Part shown: one piece after another, positions 1 to 9,060 of the stretch
Layout: each line of letters begins with the position of its first letter
How positions within the stretch are numbered: position 1 is the first letter of the stretch
From: an uncultured Eubacteriales bacterium
GTDB taxonomy: Bacteria > Bacillota > Clostridia > Christensenellales > UBA1242
NCBI GenBank assembly: GCA_949001935.1
Contig: CARJLX010000001.1
Coordinates: forward strand, 62,001 to 126,000
Length of the DNA stretch: 64,000 nt
Direction of reading: 5' to 3'
Position numbers and translations under genes: made by a program
The notes under the pieces: model-generated
The model's input: only the letters and a program-made list of their open reading frames with translations
What the model was told of the DNA's origin: nothing
Databases searched by the model: none

Positions 1-1
1 A

Positions 2-520
2 TATCCAGCTTCTTTCACAATGGTTGCAAGTATGAACCCATGTCCATGTGGTAATTTTGGTAGTAAGGACAGAGAGTGCAAATGCAGTCCTCATCAAATA
101 CATTCATATCTTGCTAAACTCTCGGGGCCTATTATGGATAGAATAGATATTCATGTTGAGGTCGACAGTGTATCATATGATGATCTTAAAAGCACAAAAG
201 CTGAGGAAACTTCTGCTGATATCAAAGCACGCGTTGATAGAGCAAGAGATATTCAATTAAAAAGATTTAGAGGCGAAAAGAATTATTGCAATGCCAAAAT
301 GAGTGTGCCACAAGTTAAAAAGTATTGTAAGCTAGATGACATGAGTGAGGGGATTCTACGCTCGGCTTTTGAAAAATTGAATTTATCTGCAAGGGCACAC
401 GATAGAATTTTAAAAGTTGCTAGAACCATTGCTGACCTTGAAGGTTTTGATGATATTCAAGCCATTCATATTGCAGAAGCTATAGGTTATCGCAGTTTAG
501 ATAGAAAATATTGGACTTAA
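2..520 (+). CDS. comM: YifB/ComM family Mg-chelatase-like AAA ATPase, C-terminal part (5' truncated by window)
   Basis: The frame is open from base 2 and ends with TAA at 518-520, so the gene starts outside the window. The visible part begins with YPASFTMVASMNPCPCG, the Cys-rich signature of the YifB/ComM family, and continues with SGPIMDRIDIHVEV, the sensor/arginine-finger region. The C-terminal Mg-chelatase helical domain (LNLSARAHDRILKVARTIADLEG) is also present. ComM is a hexameric helicase that drives branch migration when incoming single-stranded DNA is integrated during natural transformation; YifB is the wider family name. It lies directly upstream of dprA, a second transformation gene, which is a common arrangement in Bacillota. 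Family identity is secure. A competence role in this organism is inferred. Confidence 0.93.
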   Translation, partial: YPASFTMVASMNPCPCGNFGSKDRECKCSPHQIHSYLAKLSGPIMDRIDIHVEVDSVSYDDLKSTKAEETSADIKARVDRARDIQLKRFRGEKNYCNAKMSVPQVKKYCKLDDMSEGILRSAFEKLNLSARAHDRILKVARTIADLEGFDDIQAIHIAEAIGYRSLDRKYWT

Positions 521-526
521 AAAGTG

Positions 527-555
527 TTGACAAAACCTTATAAATTTGCTAAACC
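527..555 (+). promoter_or_regulatory. Possible promoter for dprA operon
   Basis: TTGACA at 527-532 is followed after 17 nt by TAAACC at 550-555, which is preceded by TG (extended -10). The -35 is perfect but the -10 is weak. It lies between comM and dprA, 34 nt before the dprA start. Confidence 0.4.
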
Positions 556-588
556 TAATAAAGTTTAATTTAACTAAAGGAAAAATAT

Positions 589-1659
589 ATGAAAGAATTA
601 GAAAAATTTTTGATTTGGCTTGCACAATTCAATTTAACACAAAAAAAGGTTGACGAAATTTTAAGTGTTTGTCAAGATTATGATATCTTAGCCTTTCCTA
701 AAATTTCTGGACTTGATAAAACTTTTAAGTTTCAAGAATTGGAAGATATGAGAAGACAGGCTAATAGCACAGCCGTTAACAATTATTTTAATTCGTTAGA
801 AAAACAAGGAATACAAGTTATAACTGGGGTTAGCGAATTATATCCTGAGAAATTGAAGGGTTTAACTAATCCACCAAGTGCATTATTTTGTAAGGGTGAT
901 GTTTCTTTATTAAAAGAATTTGCTATTGCTATTGTTGGTTCTCGCACGCCAACTAATTATGGAAGAATTATAACAGACGAGTTTGCTGAAACTCTTGCTA
1001 AAAGTGGAGTAGTTATTATAAGCGGTCTAGCTTATGGAATTGATAGTATTTCACATAAAAAGGCATTAGAAGTTGGAGGTAAAACTATTGCGGTGCTTGG
1101 TGGCGGATTTAATCATATTTATCCTGCTGAGCATACATCATTAGCTGATGAAATTGCTAAAAAGGGGCTTTTGATAAGTGAATATTGTCCCTCTTTAAAA
1201 CCTACTAAATATTCATTTGTTGAAAGAAACAGAATTATTGCTGGTCTTTGTGATGGAATTTTGATTCCAGAAGCTAGTTTAAAAAGCGGAACTCGAAGCA
1301 CTAAAGATTTTGCATTAGATTGTGGCAAAGATGTTTTTGCCGTGCCAGGCTCGATTAAAAATGACAAAAGTGAGCTTCCAAATTTACTTATCTCGTGTGG
1401 TCACGCAAAGTGTGTTTTATCTCCTAAGAATATTTTAGAGGAATATAATATAAAGATGAAGCCAAAGGTTAGTGTTGTTAAAAACACTTCTGCACAAGAG
1501 GATGTTATCTTATCTTTACTTGCTGATGGTGAGAAAGATGTGGCATTTTTACAAGAAAATTCGGGTTTTGATATAAAAAACCTTAATTCTTATTTGACAT
1601 TACTTGAAATTCGTGGAATAATAAGAAAGTTGCCGGGTAATTATTACGCGACCACTTAA
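589..1659 (+). CDS. dprA: DNA-processing protein DprA
   Basis: DprA binds incoming single-stranded DNA in transformation and loads RecA onto it. The 356-aa protein has an N-terminal helical (SAM-like) region and a central Rossmann fold with GSRTPTNYG and SGLAYGIDSISHKKAL. Those motifs are followed by GGKTIAVLGGGFNHIYP, which is typical of DprA/Smf. A winged-helix region lies at the C-terminus (about residues 300-356). An AAAGGA ribosome binding site precedes the ATG. It is 12 nt upstream of topA; the order comM-dprA-topA is common in Bacillota. Length matches the family (about 360 aa). The gene looks intact. Confidence 0.96.
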   Translation: MKELEKFLIWLAQFNLTQKKVDEILSVCQDYDILAFPKISGLDKTFKFQELEDMRRQANSTAVNNYFNSLEKQGIQVITGVSELYPEKLKGLTNPPSALFCKGDVSLLKEFAIAIVGSRTPTNYGRIITDEFAETLAKSGVVIISGLAYGIDSISHKKALEVGGKTIAVLGGGFNHIYPAEHTSLADEIAKKGLLISEYCPSLKPTKYSFVERNRIIAGLCDGILIPEASLKSGTRSTKDFALDCGKDVFAVPGSIKNDKSELPNLLISCGHAKCVLSPKNILEEYNIKMKPKVSVVKNTSAQEDVILSLLADGEKDVAFLQENSGFDIKNLNSYLTLLEIRGIIRKLPGNYYATT

Positions 1660-1671
1660 TGGAGGATTATT

Positions 1672-3768
1672 TTGAAGTTAGTTATTATTGAATCTCCTTC
1701 AAAGAGAGAATCTTTAAAAAAATATTTGGGTTCTGATTATGAGATTTTTGCAACTAAGGGACATGTGAGAGATTTGCCACCTAAAAGTTTTGCTATTGAT
1801 ATTAAAAATAATTTTGAACCTCGTTATGAAATCCTTGCTGATAAAAAAGAACTTATTTCTGAGTTAAAAAGAAAGGCTGAAAAGGCTGATTATGTTTATA
1901 TCGCAACTGACCCCGACCGTGAAGGTGAGGCTATTTCTTGGCATGTAGCCCATATTTTAGATTATCCTGCTGACAGAAAATGCCGTATACAATTCAACGA
2001 AATTTCTAAAAAAGCGGTCACTAAAGCTTTGGAAGAGCCAAGAGCTATTGACCTCAATTTAGTTGATGCACAGCAAGCAAGGCGTGTTATGGATAGGCTT
2101 GTGGGTTATAAGCTTTCTCCAATTCTTTGCAAAAAGATTGCACCTAAACTTTCTGCTGGTCGTGTTCAATCAGTTGCACTTAAACTTGTTGTTGACAGAG
2201 AAAAGGAAATTGAAGCATTCATTCCAGAGGAATATTGGACTGTTACTGCGAATATGGAAAAATCTGGTCAGGGATTTAAAGCAAATCTTACAACTAAAAA
2301 TAAGAAAAAGTTTGTTCCTAAAAACAAAGAGGAAGTTGATAATGCATTGGCAGACATTAAACAGGGAGAATTTAAAATTAGTGAACTCAAAAAATCTAAT
2401 ACCAAAACTCATGCTTTGCCACCATTTATTACTTCAACTATGCAACAGGATGCATTGAATAAGCTTGGCATGAGCGTTAAGCGTACTTCATCTTCTGCTC
2501 AACAACTTTATGAAGGGGTTGAAGTTAAGGGTGAAGGCAAGATGGCTCTTATTACCTATATAAGAACAGACTCTGTCCGTGTATCAACTGATGCACAAGA
2601 GGCATGTAGAAATTATATTAGAAAGCTTTATGGAGATAAATTTGTTCCTGAAAAACCTAATAATTATCACACAAAAGCATCAGCTCAGGATGCTCACGAA
2701 GCTATTAGACCTATTTCTATGGAAATAAAACCAGAAGATATAAAGGAAACTGTTTCGCCTGATAACTATAAACTTTATAAACTTATCTATGAGAGATTTT
2801 TAGCTAGTCAAATGGCTGATGCCGAATATTCAAATGTTTCTATTACTTTTGATGTGAATGGTTATGGTTTTAAGGCTAGCGGAAGAACAATGAATTTCCC
2901 TGGCTATACCAAGGTTTATAAAGAGTTTGTTGACGAAGATAAAAAAGATAACTCTATGGCTGGTAAACTTCCTGTCATGGAAGAAGGAGAGGTTGTTCCT
3001 TGCAAAGAAATACTTCCAGAGCAAAAATTTACTAAACCTCCTGTTCGGTACACAGAAGCAAGTTTAGTTAAGGCTATGGAAGAAAAGGGTATTGGTCGTC
3101 CTGCAACTTATGCTGCAACTATCTCTGTGTTAACAAGCAGAACATATTGCGAAAAGGAAGGTAAATATTTTGTTCCAACTAAACTAGGGCGAAATGTTAT
3201 TGATTATCTAGATCAATTCTTCAGTTCTGTAATCAATGTTAAGTTTACCGCACATATGGAGCAACGCCTTGATGACATTGCCGAGGATAAAGATGAATGG
3301 AAAAAGGTTATTGAAAGTTTTTGGGATGGCTTTAGTACTCTTCTTGGCAAGGCGGACGCAAGCAGTGTGACTATGAAAACACCACCACAAGAAACAGATA
3401 TTGTTTGCGAAAAGTGTGGCGGGAAAATGCTTATTCGTGAGGGAAGATATGGTAAATTTTTAGGATGCTCTAATTTCCCAAAATGTAAAAACGTTCAACC
3501 TTATGAGGACGAAGAAAATAAAAAACCTCAAAAACTTGCAGGTAAATGTCCTGAATGTGGGGCAGACATGGTGGAAAGATTTTCTAAGCGTGGAAAGAAA
3601 TATTATTCTTGTACACATTATCCAGATTGCAAGTTTATGAGCTGGGATATTACAACAGGACAAAAATGTCCTAAATGTTCAAGTCCTATCATTATTAAGG
3701 GTAAAGTTATTAAATGCTCTTCTCATGAGTGCGACTATAAAGTGGAAAACCAAATAAATGAAGATTAA
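1672..3768 (+). CDS. topA: DNA topoisomerase I (type IA)
   Basis: This enzyme relaxes negative supercoils by single-strand cleavage through a tyrosine. The 698-aa protein starts with a Toprim domain (KLVIIESPSKRESLKKYLG; acidic TDPDREGEAISWH). The active-site tyrosine lies in TYIRTDSVR, near residue 296. The C-terminus carries three four-cysteine zinc-ribbon repeats, beginning CEKCGGKM, CPECGADM and CPKCSSPI; the third has a slightly altered pattern. The start is TTG, chosen because GGAGG at 1661-1665 sits 6 nt upstream and no better ATG exists. The stop overlaps the start of trmFO by 11 nt, which suggests translational coupling. Confidence 0.98.
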   Translation: MKLVIIESPSKRESLKKYLGSDYEIFATKGHVRDLPPKSFAIDIKNNFEPRYEILADKKELISELKRKAEKADYVYIATDPDREGEAISWHVAHILDYPADRKCRIQFNEISKKAVTKALEEPRAIDLNLVDAQQARRVMDRLVGYKLSPILCKKIAPKLSAGRVQSVALKLVVDREKEIEAFIPEEYWTVTANMEKSGQGFKANLTTKNKKKFVPKNKEEVDNALADIKQGEFKISELKKSNTKTHALPPFITSTMQQDALNKLGMSVKRTSSSAQQLYEGVEVKGEGKMALITYIRTDSVRVSTDAQEACRNYIRKLYGDKFVPEKPNNYHTKASAQDAHEAIRPISMEIKPEDIKETVSPDNYKLYKLIYERFLASQMADAEYSNVSITFDVNGYGFKASGRTMNFPGYTKVYKEFVDEDKKDNSMAGKLPVMEEGEVVPCKEILPEQKFTKPPVRYTEASLVKAMEEKGIGRPATYAATISVLTSRTYCEKEGKYFVPTKLGRNVIDYLDQFFSSVINVKFTAHMEQRLDDIAEDKDEWKKVIESFWDGFSTLLGKADASSVTMKTPPQETDIVCEKCGGKMLIREGRYGKFLGCSNFPKCKNVQPYEDEENKKPQKLAGKCPECGADMVERFSKRGKKYYSCTHYPDCKFMSWDITTGQKCPKCSSPIIIKGKVIKCSSHECDYKVENQINED

Positions 3769-5020
3769 AAAAACTGTGAACATTATTGGCGCTGGCTTTG
3801 CGGGGATTGAAACTGCCCTGTTTTTGGCAAGTCACGGCATTAAGGTTCACATTTTTGATAGAGATTATGAAAAATACAAATGCGACTGTCTTGCTTGCGA
3901 ATTTTTTGGCAAGAATGAGAAAAATGAGAATTTTGCAAGGGGATTATTACGCGAAGAATTAAAAATTCTTTCAAGTAAACTTGTTGAAATTGAAGATAAA
4001 TTTTATAAGGGCGGTTTAGTAGATTGTGGCTGTATTGGTTCAAGACTTTTAGAAGAGGGGCGAAAGTTATTAAATACCAATGAAAATATAGAGGTTTTTA
4101 AATTAAATGTTAAAGAACTTGATTTGGACGAGATAAATATTGTTGCAACAGGGCCGCATACAGACGGTGAATTATTTGAATGGCTAAAAAAACATTATGG
4201 TTCAATGAGGTGTAATGACGGAGTTTATGAAAATCCTATTATACAAAATATAGATGAAAGTTCACTTTATAAAAAAGAAGGTGATCAAAGTGAGGATTTA
4301 TACCTTCCTTTTACTTATGAAGAGTATATAGAACTTGTAAATCGAATTGTTAAAGCTCACAATGACTATTTAGATCTGACTGGGGCAAAAAAGATAACTA
4401 CTGGACAAAATGCTATTGAAAAACTTATTGAAAATGGAAAAGATGCTTTAAAAAATCAAGCGTTAAGGATTTGTAAACTTGAAGGATTAGAGGAACGACC
4501 CTATGCAGTTTTAAGAATAAAAAAGGTGACATTAGGTTATGAATTGTGTGGGCTTTCAAGTTCATTACCTTACATTTTGCAAGATGCGATTATCTCTTCT
4601 ATGAAACCTTTTAAACAATCTAAACTTGTTAAAGAAGCTAGAATTTTGCAAAATTACTTTATAAATAGTCCTTATGTTATCAATGAGCATTTACAAGCTC
4701 TCAAAGATGAAAAAGTTTTCTTTGCGGGTGGTTTAATTGGACTTGATGGGCATTTGGAGGCTATGGCAAGTGGGCTTATGGCAGGCTACAATGTTTTGGC
4801 ATTCATATATGGTAAAAATTTTAAAGTATTGCCTTATGGGACTTGTATTGGTTCAATTTTGCGAAAAATAATTTTATTAAATGTGTCAAATTCTTCGCCT
4901 TTAATTGCGAGTTATGATATAATAGAAGGGACTATTGAAGATAAAAATAGACAATTAGAGATTTCTAAACAAAGTTTAAATAAATATGTGGAGGACTATT
5001 ATGGATGGAATAAAATTTAG
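3758..5020 (+). CDS. trmFO: Methylenetetrahydrofolate-tRNA (uracil-5-)-methyltransferase TrmFO
   Basis: TrmFO is a flavoprotein that makes 5-methyluridine at tRNA position 54 using methylenetetrahydrofolate. The 420-aa protein has an N-terminal FAD dinucleotide fold ([18 protein letters not shown]), the TrmFO-like segment [19 protein letters not shown], and a C-terminal [19 protein letters not shown] matching the family FAG...G..G..E..ASG motif. It is rather divergent and slightly shorter than Bacillus TrmFO (435 aa). The position between topA and hslVU is the classical Bacillota arrangement; the recombinase (codV/xerC) that often sits between trmFO and hslV is absent. It overlaps hslV by 20 nt. 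Confidence 0.93.
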   Translation: MKIKKTVNIIGAGFAGIETALFLASHGIKVHIFDRDYEKYKCDCLACEFFGKNEKNENFARGLLREELKILSSKLVEIEDKFYKGGLVDCGCIGSRLLEEGRKLLNTNENIEVFKLNVKELDLDEINIVATGPHTDGELFEWLKKHYGSMRCNDGVYENPIIQNIDESSLYKKEGDQSEDLYLPFTYEEYIELVNRIVKAHNDYLDLTGAKKITTGQNAIEKLIENGKDALKNQALRICKLEGLEERPYAVLRIKKVTLGYELCGLSSSLPYILQDAIISSMKPFKQSKLVKEARILQNYFINSPYVINEHLQALKDEKVFFAGGLIGLDGHLEAMASGLMAGYNVLAFIYGKNFKVLPYGTCIGSILRKIILLNVSNSSPLIASYDIIEGTIEDKNRQLEISKQSLNKYVEDYYGWNKI

Positions 5021-5543
5021 AGGAACAACAATTTGTGGCGTTAAGCGTAATGGCAAGATTGCTATTGCTGGTGACGGACAGGTGACAATGGGTGACAGCG
5101 TTATTTTTAAAAACAATGCTAAAAAAGTTAGAAGAATTTACAACGACAAGGTTGTTATCGGCTTTGCAGGAAGCGTTAGCGATGCTTTTTCGTTGAGTGA
5201 AAAATTTGAGGCAATGTTAAATAAATTTTCTGGAAACCTTATGAGAAGTGCTGTTGAACTTGCAGAAACTTGGCGTGACGACAAGGCTGTTAGAAAATTA
5301 GAGGCACTTATGATTGTTGCTGATAAAAATCAACTTTTGATGGTTTCTGGAACTGGAGAGGTAATAGAGCCAGACGAAGATATCTGTGCAATAGGTTCTG
5401 GTGGAAACTATGCCTTTGCTGCTGCCAAAGCATTAAAGCAAAATACAGACATGGAAGCCAAAGATATTGCCCAAAAAGCACTAAAAATAGCAAGCGAAAT
5501 TTGTGTATTCACAAACGACCATATCATTGTAGAGGAGGTTTAA
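5001..5543 (+). CDS. hslV: ATP-dependent protease subunit HslV (ClpQ)
   Basis: HslV is the proteasome-like peptidase ring that works with HslU. The start at 5001 is chosen because GGAGGA at 4990-4995 precedes this ATG. This gives 180 aa beginning [14 protein letters not shown]. The conserved TTI follows a short prefix, so the catalytic N-terminal threonine probably has to be exposed by removing about 8 residues, unlike forms with only an initiator Met. GDGQVTMG and [14 protein letters not shown] are typical family motifs. It overlaps the end of trmFO and is one base from hslU, so the two are surely co-translated. Confidence 0.96.
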   Translation: MDGIKFRGTTICGVKRNGKIAIAGDGQVTMGDSVIFKNNAKKVRRIYNDKVVIGFAGSVSDAFSLSEKFEAMLNKFSGNLMRSAVELAETWRDDKAVRKLEALMIVADKNQLLMVSGTGEVIEPDEDICAIGSGGNYAFAAAKALKQNTDMEAKDIAQKALKIASEICVFTNDHIIVEEV

Positions 5544-5544
5544 T

Positions 5545-6840
5545 ATGAATTATTCACCAAGACAGGTTGTTGACGAACTTGATAAATATATTGTTGGACA
5601 ATCTAAGGCAAAGCGTGCTGTTGCTATTGCCCTTAGAAATAGATATAGAAGAAGTCAACTTGCAAAAGAACTTAGAGAAGAAATTACTCCTAAAAATATT
5701 ATTATGCGTGGGCCAACAGGCGTTGGTAAAACTGAAATTGCAAGACGCCTTGCAAAACTTGTTAAAGCACCTTTCATCAAAATTGAAGCTACAAAATATA
5801 CAGAAGTTGGTTATGTTGGCAGAGATGTTGAAAGCATGGTTAGAGATTTAGTAGAAGTTTCTGTTCGTCTTGTTAAGGACGAAAAGGCTCATGAAATGGA
5901 AGCGAAAGTAGCACCAACAGTTGAAAATCGCATTGTTGACGCAATATGTGACACGCTTCGTGCCCAAGATCAACAAGTTGACCGAAATCAAATTGTAGAG
6001 GAATATCGTCAGGGTAAACTTGACAATATGACAATTGACATTATGGTTCAAGAAACTGCAAAGCCTATGCTTGCTATTGGTGGGCCAGGAATTGATTTAG
6101 GCTCTATGTTTGATGGCATCATGCCAGCCAAACGCAAAAAGAGAAAAATGCCGGTTGCAAGAGCAAAAGAAGTTGTGACAGGTGAAGAATGCGAACGCAT
6201 TATTGATAACGACAATGTTAATGCCGAAGCGATTCGCCGTGCAGAGGAAGAAGGAATTATTTTTATTGATGAAATTGACAAGATAATTGGCAAGGGTGGG
6301 ACAAACAATTCTCAAGATGTATCAAGAGAAGGTGTACAAAGAGATATTTTGCCTATCGTTGAAGGTAGTACAGTTTCAACTAAGTATGGCAATGTAAAAA
6401 CCGACTTTATTCTCTTTATTGCTTCAGGAGCCTTCCATGTTTCTAGAATTGAAGATATGATTCCAGAACTTCAAGGTCGTTTTCCAATTCGCGTGGATCT
6501 TGAAAATCTTACTAAGGAAGATTTTAAGAAGATTTTGGCTGAAACCAAAAATTCTCTTATCTTCCAGTATTCAAGTATTTTAAAGGTTGACAATATTGAC
6601 CTTAAATTCACAGATGACGCTCTAGATGAAATTGCTGAAATGGCGGTTGCTGAAAATGAGACTAGCGAAAATATAGGAGCAAGACGCTTGCATACAATTA
6701 TGGAAATGCTTCTCGAAGATATTTCTTTCAATGCATCAGGTGATCATCCAATGCTTGAAGTAAAGATTGACCGTGCTTATGTTCAAAACGCTTTCAAAGA
6801 AACTAAGAAGAAGTTTGATTTGAAAAAATATGTTTTGTAG
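5545..6840 (+). CDS. hslU: ATP-dependent protease ATPase subunit HslU (ClpY)
   Basis: HslU is the AAA+ unfoldase that feeds substrates to HslV. The 431-aa protein has Walker A GPTGVGKTEIARRLAK, the pore-loop motif VGYVGRDVESMVRD, Walker B IIFIDEIDKI and a sensor region (ELQGRFPIRVDL). The insertion I-domain lies between about residues 110 and 240 and is on the short side. The C-terminal tail that docks in HslV is present (FDLKKYVL). It is co-transcribed with hslV. Length is slightly below the typical 440-460 aa. Confidence 0.97.
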   Translation: MNYSPRQVVDELDKYIVGQSKAKRAVAIALRNRYRRSQLAKELREEITPKNIIMRGPTGVGKTEIARRLAKLVKAPFIKIEATKYTEVGYVGRDVESMVRDLVEVSVRLVKDEKAHEMEAKVAPTVENRIVDAICDTLRAQDQQVDRNQIVEEYRQGKLDNMTIDIMVQETAKPMLAIGGPGIDLGSMFDGIMPAKRKKRKMPVARAKEVVTGEECERIIDNDNVNAEAIRRAEEEGIIFIDEIDKIIGKGGTNNSQDVSREGVQRDILPIVEGSTVSTKYGNVKTDFILFIASGAFHVSRIEDMIPELQGRFPIRVDLENLTKEDFKKILAETKNSLIFQYSSILKVDNIDLKFTDDALDEIAEMAVAENETSENIGARRLHTIMEMLLEDISFNASGDHPMLEVKIDRAYVQNAFKETKKKFDLKKYVL

Positions 6841-6850
6841 GAGAAAAACA

Positions 6851-7384
6851 ATGGACGAACTTATAGATATTTATGACGAAAATCAAAATTTTGTAAAAAA
6901 AGAAATAAAAAGCATTGCTCATAAACAAGGAGATTGGCATAAATCAATTCATGCTTACCTTATAAATGATAAAAATGAGATTGTAATTCAAAAAAGAAGT
7001 GCAGATAAAGATTTGTATCCTAATGTTTGGGATGTGTCGTTTGCAGGTCATGTTGGTGCAGGCGAAAGTACAAAAACAAGTGCCATAAGAGAGTGTCAAG
7101 AAGAGTTGGGAATAAATCTTGAAGAAAAAGAAATTGAATATCTTTTTACGATCCCAGAAAAATTGCAATGGGGGCAGGTGCAAAGCAATGAATTTGTTGA
7201 TGTTTTCTTTTGTAAAAAGAATTTTGGCAAGATAACAAAACAAGATGAAGAAGTTGCTGATGTGAAAGTTGTTCCAGTCAAAGAATTTATTCAAATGGTT
7301 GAAAATAAAGATAAAAATTTATTTCCTCACTATGATGAGTATGGAAAGTTGCTTCCAATTTTAAAAGAATATGTGCAGAAATAA
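6851..7384 (+). CDS. NUDIX hydrolase, YfcD/isopentenyl-diphosphate-isomerase-like
   Basis: Nudix enzymes cleave nucleoside-diphosphate-linked substrates. The 177-aa protein carries a complete Nudix box at residues 66-88 (GHVGAGESTKTSAIRECQEE followed by LGI), including the E-x2-EE metal ligands. The N-terminal MDELIDIYDENQNFV and the HKSIHAYLIN segment resemble the YfcD/IDI branch; the true substrate cannot be read. The start at 6851 is preferred over an upstream in-frame ATG because AGGAG overlaps the hslU stop at 6839-6843. It sits in the hslU-tcdA-trxA run. Confidence 0.88.
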   Translation: MDELIDIYDENQNFVKKEIKSIAHKQGDWHKSIHAYLINDKNEIVIQKRSADKDLYPNVWDVSFAGHVGAGESTKTSAIRECQEELGINLEEKEIEYLFTIPEKLQWGQVQSNEFVDVFFCKKNFGKITKQDEEVADVKVVPVKEFIQMVENKDKNLFPHYDEYGKLLPILKEYVQK

Positions 7385-7393
7385 GGATTAAAT

Positions 7394-8089
7394 ATGGAAG
7401 ATAAAACAATTTTTGACACCTCACGAACTGAACTTCTTATTGGCAAAGAAGGGATTGAAAAACTGAAAAATAAAAGTGTAATTCTTGTTGGTGTTGGCGG
7501 TGTTGGTGGCTATGTAGCAACCATGCTTGTAAGAGCTGGCGTTGGCAAAATTAAACTTGTCGATTTTGATAAGGTGAGTTCATCCAACATCAATCGTCAA
7601 GTTGTTGCAAATGTTGATACTATCGGCAAAAGTAAGGTGGAAGTTTTAAAAGAAATGCTTTTAAAAATCAACCCAGATTTGCAATGCGAAATTGAGGACG
7701 TTAAGTTGACAGCAGATAATGTTGAAAAAATAATCACGCCTTGTCATATGTGCATTGATGCAATTGACAGTGTGGCAGATAAGGTTGCACTTATAATTTA
7801 CTGCAAAAAGCACAATATAGATATAATTTCGGCTATGGGTGCGGGCAATAGGACAAGTATTCCGCGTTTTGTTTTGACCGACGTCTACAAAACGCATGAT
7901 GACGGCTTGGCAAAAGTAATTCGAAAGAAGTTACGCGAGGCGGGAGTTGAAAGTTTAAGCGTTGTAACTTGCGAAGAAAAGGCACTTTCGACAGGTGAGC
8001 GAAATGTCGGAAGTATAAGTTATTATCCTGGCATGTGTGGAATAACTTTGGCGGCGGTTGTAATAAATAAATTTTTGGAGGAGGAATAA
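7394..8089 (+). CDS. tcdA: tRNA threonylcarbamoyladenosine dehydratase (TcdA/CsdL, ThiF-fold)
   Basis: TcdA uses ATP to convert t6A37 of tRNA to its cyclic form. The 231-aa protein has the E1/ThiF nucleotide-binding fold: VGVGGVGGYVATMLVRAG at residues 32-49, then LVDFDKVSSSNINRQVVA with the adenylating arginine. The TcdA-typical MGAGNRTSIPRFVLTDVYKT and EKALSTGERNVGSISYYPG follow. Length agrees with short Bacillota TcdA proteins. It is 2 nt upstream of trxA. A general sulfur-carrier E1 role is the alternative but fits the C-terminal half less well. Confidence 0.92.
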   Translation: MEDKTIFDTSRTELLIGKEGIEKLKNKSVILVGVGGVGGYVATMLVRAGVGKIKLVDFDKVSSSNINRQVVANVDTIGKSKVEVLKEMLLKINPDLQCEIEDVKLTADNVEKIITPCHMCIDAIDSVADKVALIIYCKKHNIDIISAMGAGNRTSIPRFVLTDVYKTHDDGLAKVIRKKLREAGVESLSVVTCEEKALSTGERNVGSISYYPGMCGITLAAVVINKFLEEE

Positions 8090-8091
8090 AA

Positions 8092-8400
8092 ATGGAAGTA
8101 TTAAACTCAAAAAATTTTGAGGAGCAAACAAAGAAGGGCATTGTGGTTGTTGACTTTTTTGCAACTTGGTGTGGCCCTTGCAGAATGATGGCACCAGTCC
8201 TCGAAGAAGTTCAAGAAGAATTAGGTGACAAGGTTAAAATTTTTAAGGTTGATGTTGACGAAAGCGAAGCTTTAGCACGTAAGTTTGGCGTTATGATGAT
8301 ACCAACAATGGTTATCTTTGAAAATGGTGAAGTGCGCGACAAGCATATAGGGTTATGGCAAAAAGACGATATGCTCGACCAAATCAAATCTTATTTATAA
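8092..8400 (+). CDS. trxA: Thioredoxin
   Basis: A 102-aa single-domain thioredoxin with the canonical redox motif WCGPC at residues 26-30 and the cis-proline loop MIPTMVIFENGE. It reduces protein disulfides in the cytoplasm, normally recharged by a thioredoxin reductase that is not in this window. It is the last gene of the rightward run and is followed directly by a terminator hairpin. Confidence 0.97.
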   Translation: MEVLNSKNFEEQTKKGIVVVDFFATWCGPCRMMAPVLEEVQEELGDKVKIFKVDVDESEALARKFGVMMIPTMVIFENGEVRDKHIGLWQKDDMLDQIKSYL

Positions 8401-8421
8401 GCGTTGCACTACTATAAAAAA

Positions 8422-8447
8422 AGAGATTGTTTAAATCTCTCTTTTTT
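8422..8447. terminator. Intrinsic terminator after trxA (probably bidirectional)
   Basis: Stem AGAGATT (8422-8428) pairs with AATCTCT (8434-8440), flanked by an A run on the left and a T run on the right. It can therefore serve trxA on the plus strand and the convergent gene ending at 8446. Confidence 0.8.
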
Positions 8448-8862
8448 ATTCTAATTCTTCTGGATTTTCTATTCTAACTTTTTGGTAAATTTCTTTCATA
8501 ACATAGTGTTCATCAATTTCTTTTGTGGCTTCTTTGATAAGATTTTTTCTCAAATCTTTAACATAAGGTAAACCTTCTCTATCAGCCATGTCTTTTCTAA
8601 GCCAACTTGTTGGGTAATCAGCAGTCTCGCCATCAGGGTGTAAAATTGTATAATCACTTATAAGTTTTAATTGACAACGCCACTTAATAATGCAGCCATA
8701 TTCTTGCATATAGTCAAAATTTGAAGAATCTGCAAAGAAAATATCTGTCGGGATATCAGCATAAATATCTTCTAATTTAAGTTCAGGATAAGTTTCACGT
8801 AGTATTGTAAGAATATGTTCACGACTTTTGAAATATTTAAATCTTTTTTCGCTTTTTAACAT
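8446..8862 (-). CDS. Conserved hypothetical protein, 138 aa
   Basis: I do not recognise this family. It is a soluble, charged 138-aa protein with no signal peptide or membrane segment, rich in aromatic residues (FKYFKSREHILTILRETYPE at the N-terminus; NFDYMQEYGCIIKWRCQL in the middle). The start at 8862 is chosen because GGAGG (8868-8872) lies 5 nt upstream. An in-frame ATG 12 nt earlier contains that ribosome binding site and would have none of its own. It is convergent with trxA and stands alone. Confidence 0.7.
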   Translation of the reverse strand: MLKSEKRFKYFKSREHILTILRETYPELKLEDIYADIPTDIFFADSSNFDYMQEYGCIIKWRCQLKLISDYTILHPDGETADYPTSWLRKDMADREGLPYVKDLRKNLIKEATKEIDEHYVMKEIYQKVRIENPEELE

Positions 8863-9008
8863 GGGTTCCTCCATTTTTATATATTTATTCTATCATAAGT
8901 TTAAGATTTGTCAATGCTCTTTTTATGAAAAATTGCTTAAAATTGCGTTTTTTAGTCAAAAATTAAAAGAAATGGCATAAATTTTGAAAATTTAGGGGCT
9001 TTTTACTA

Positions 9009-9037
9009 TTGACAATCAGTGTGCAAAGTGATAAAAT
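9009..9037 (+). promoter_or_regulatory. Promoter for iscS-iscU
   Basis: TTGACA at 9009-9014, a 17-nt spacer, and TAAAAT at 9032-9037 with a TG extension at 9029-9030. The predicted transcript starts about 15 nt before the iscS ATG. No IscR-like regulator gene lies nearby. Confidence 0.8.
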
Positions 9038-9060
9038 ATTTAGCGTAAAAGGAAGGTATT

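Noticed and set aside
5567..5851. 94-aa alternative frame inside hslU
   Set aside because: An out-of-frame shadow of a certain gene, giving a leucine/lysine-rich nonsense product.
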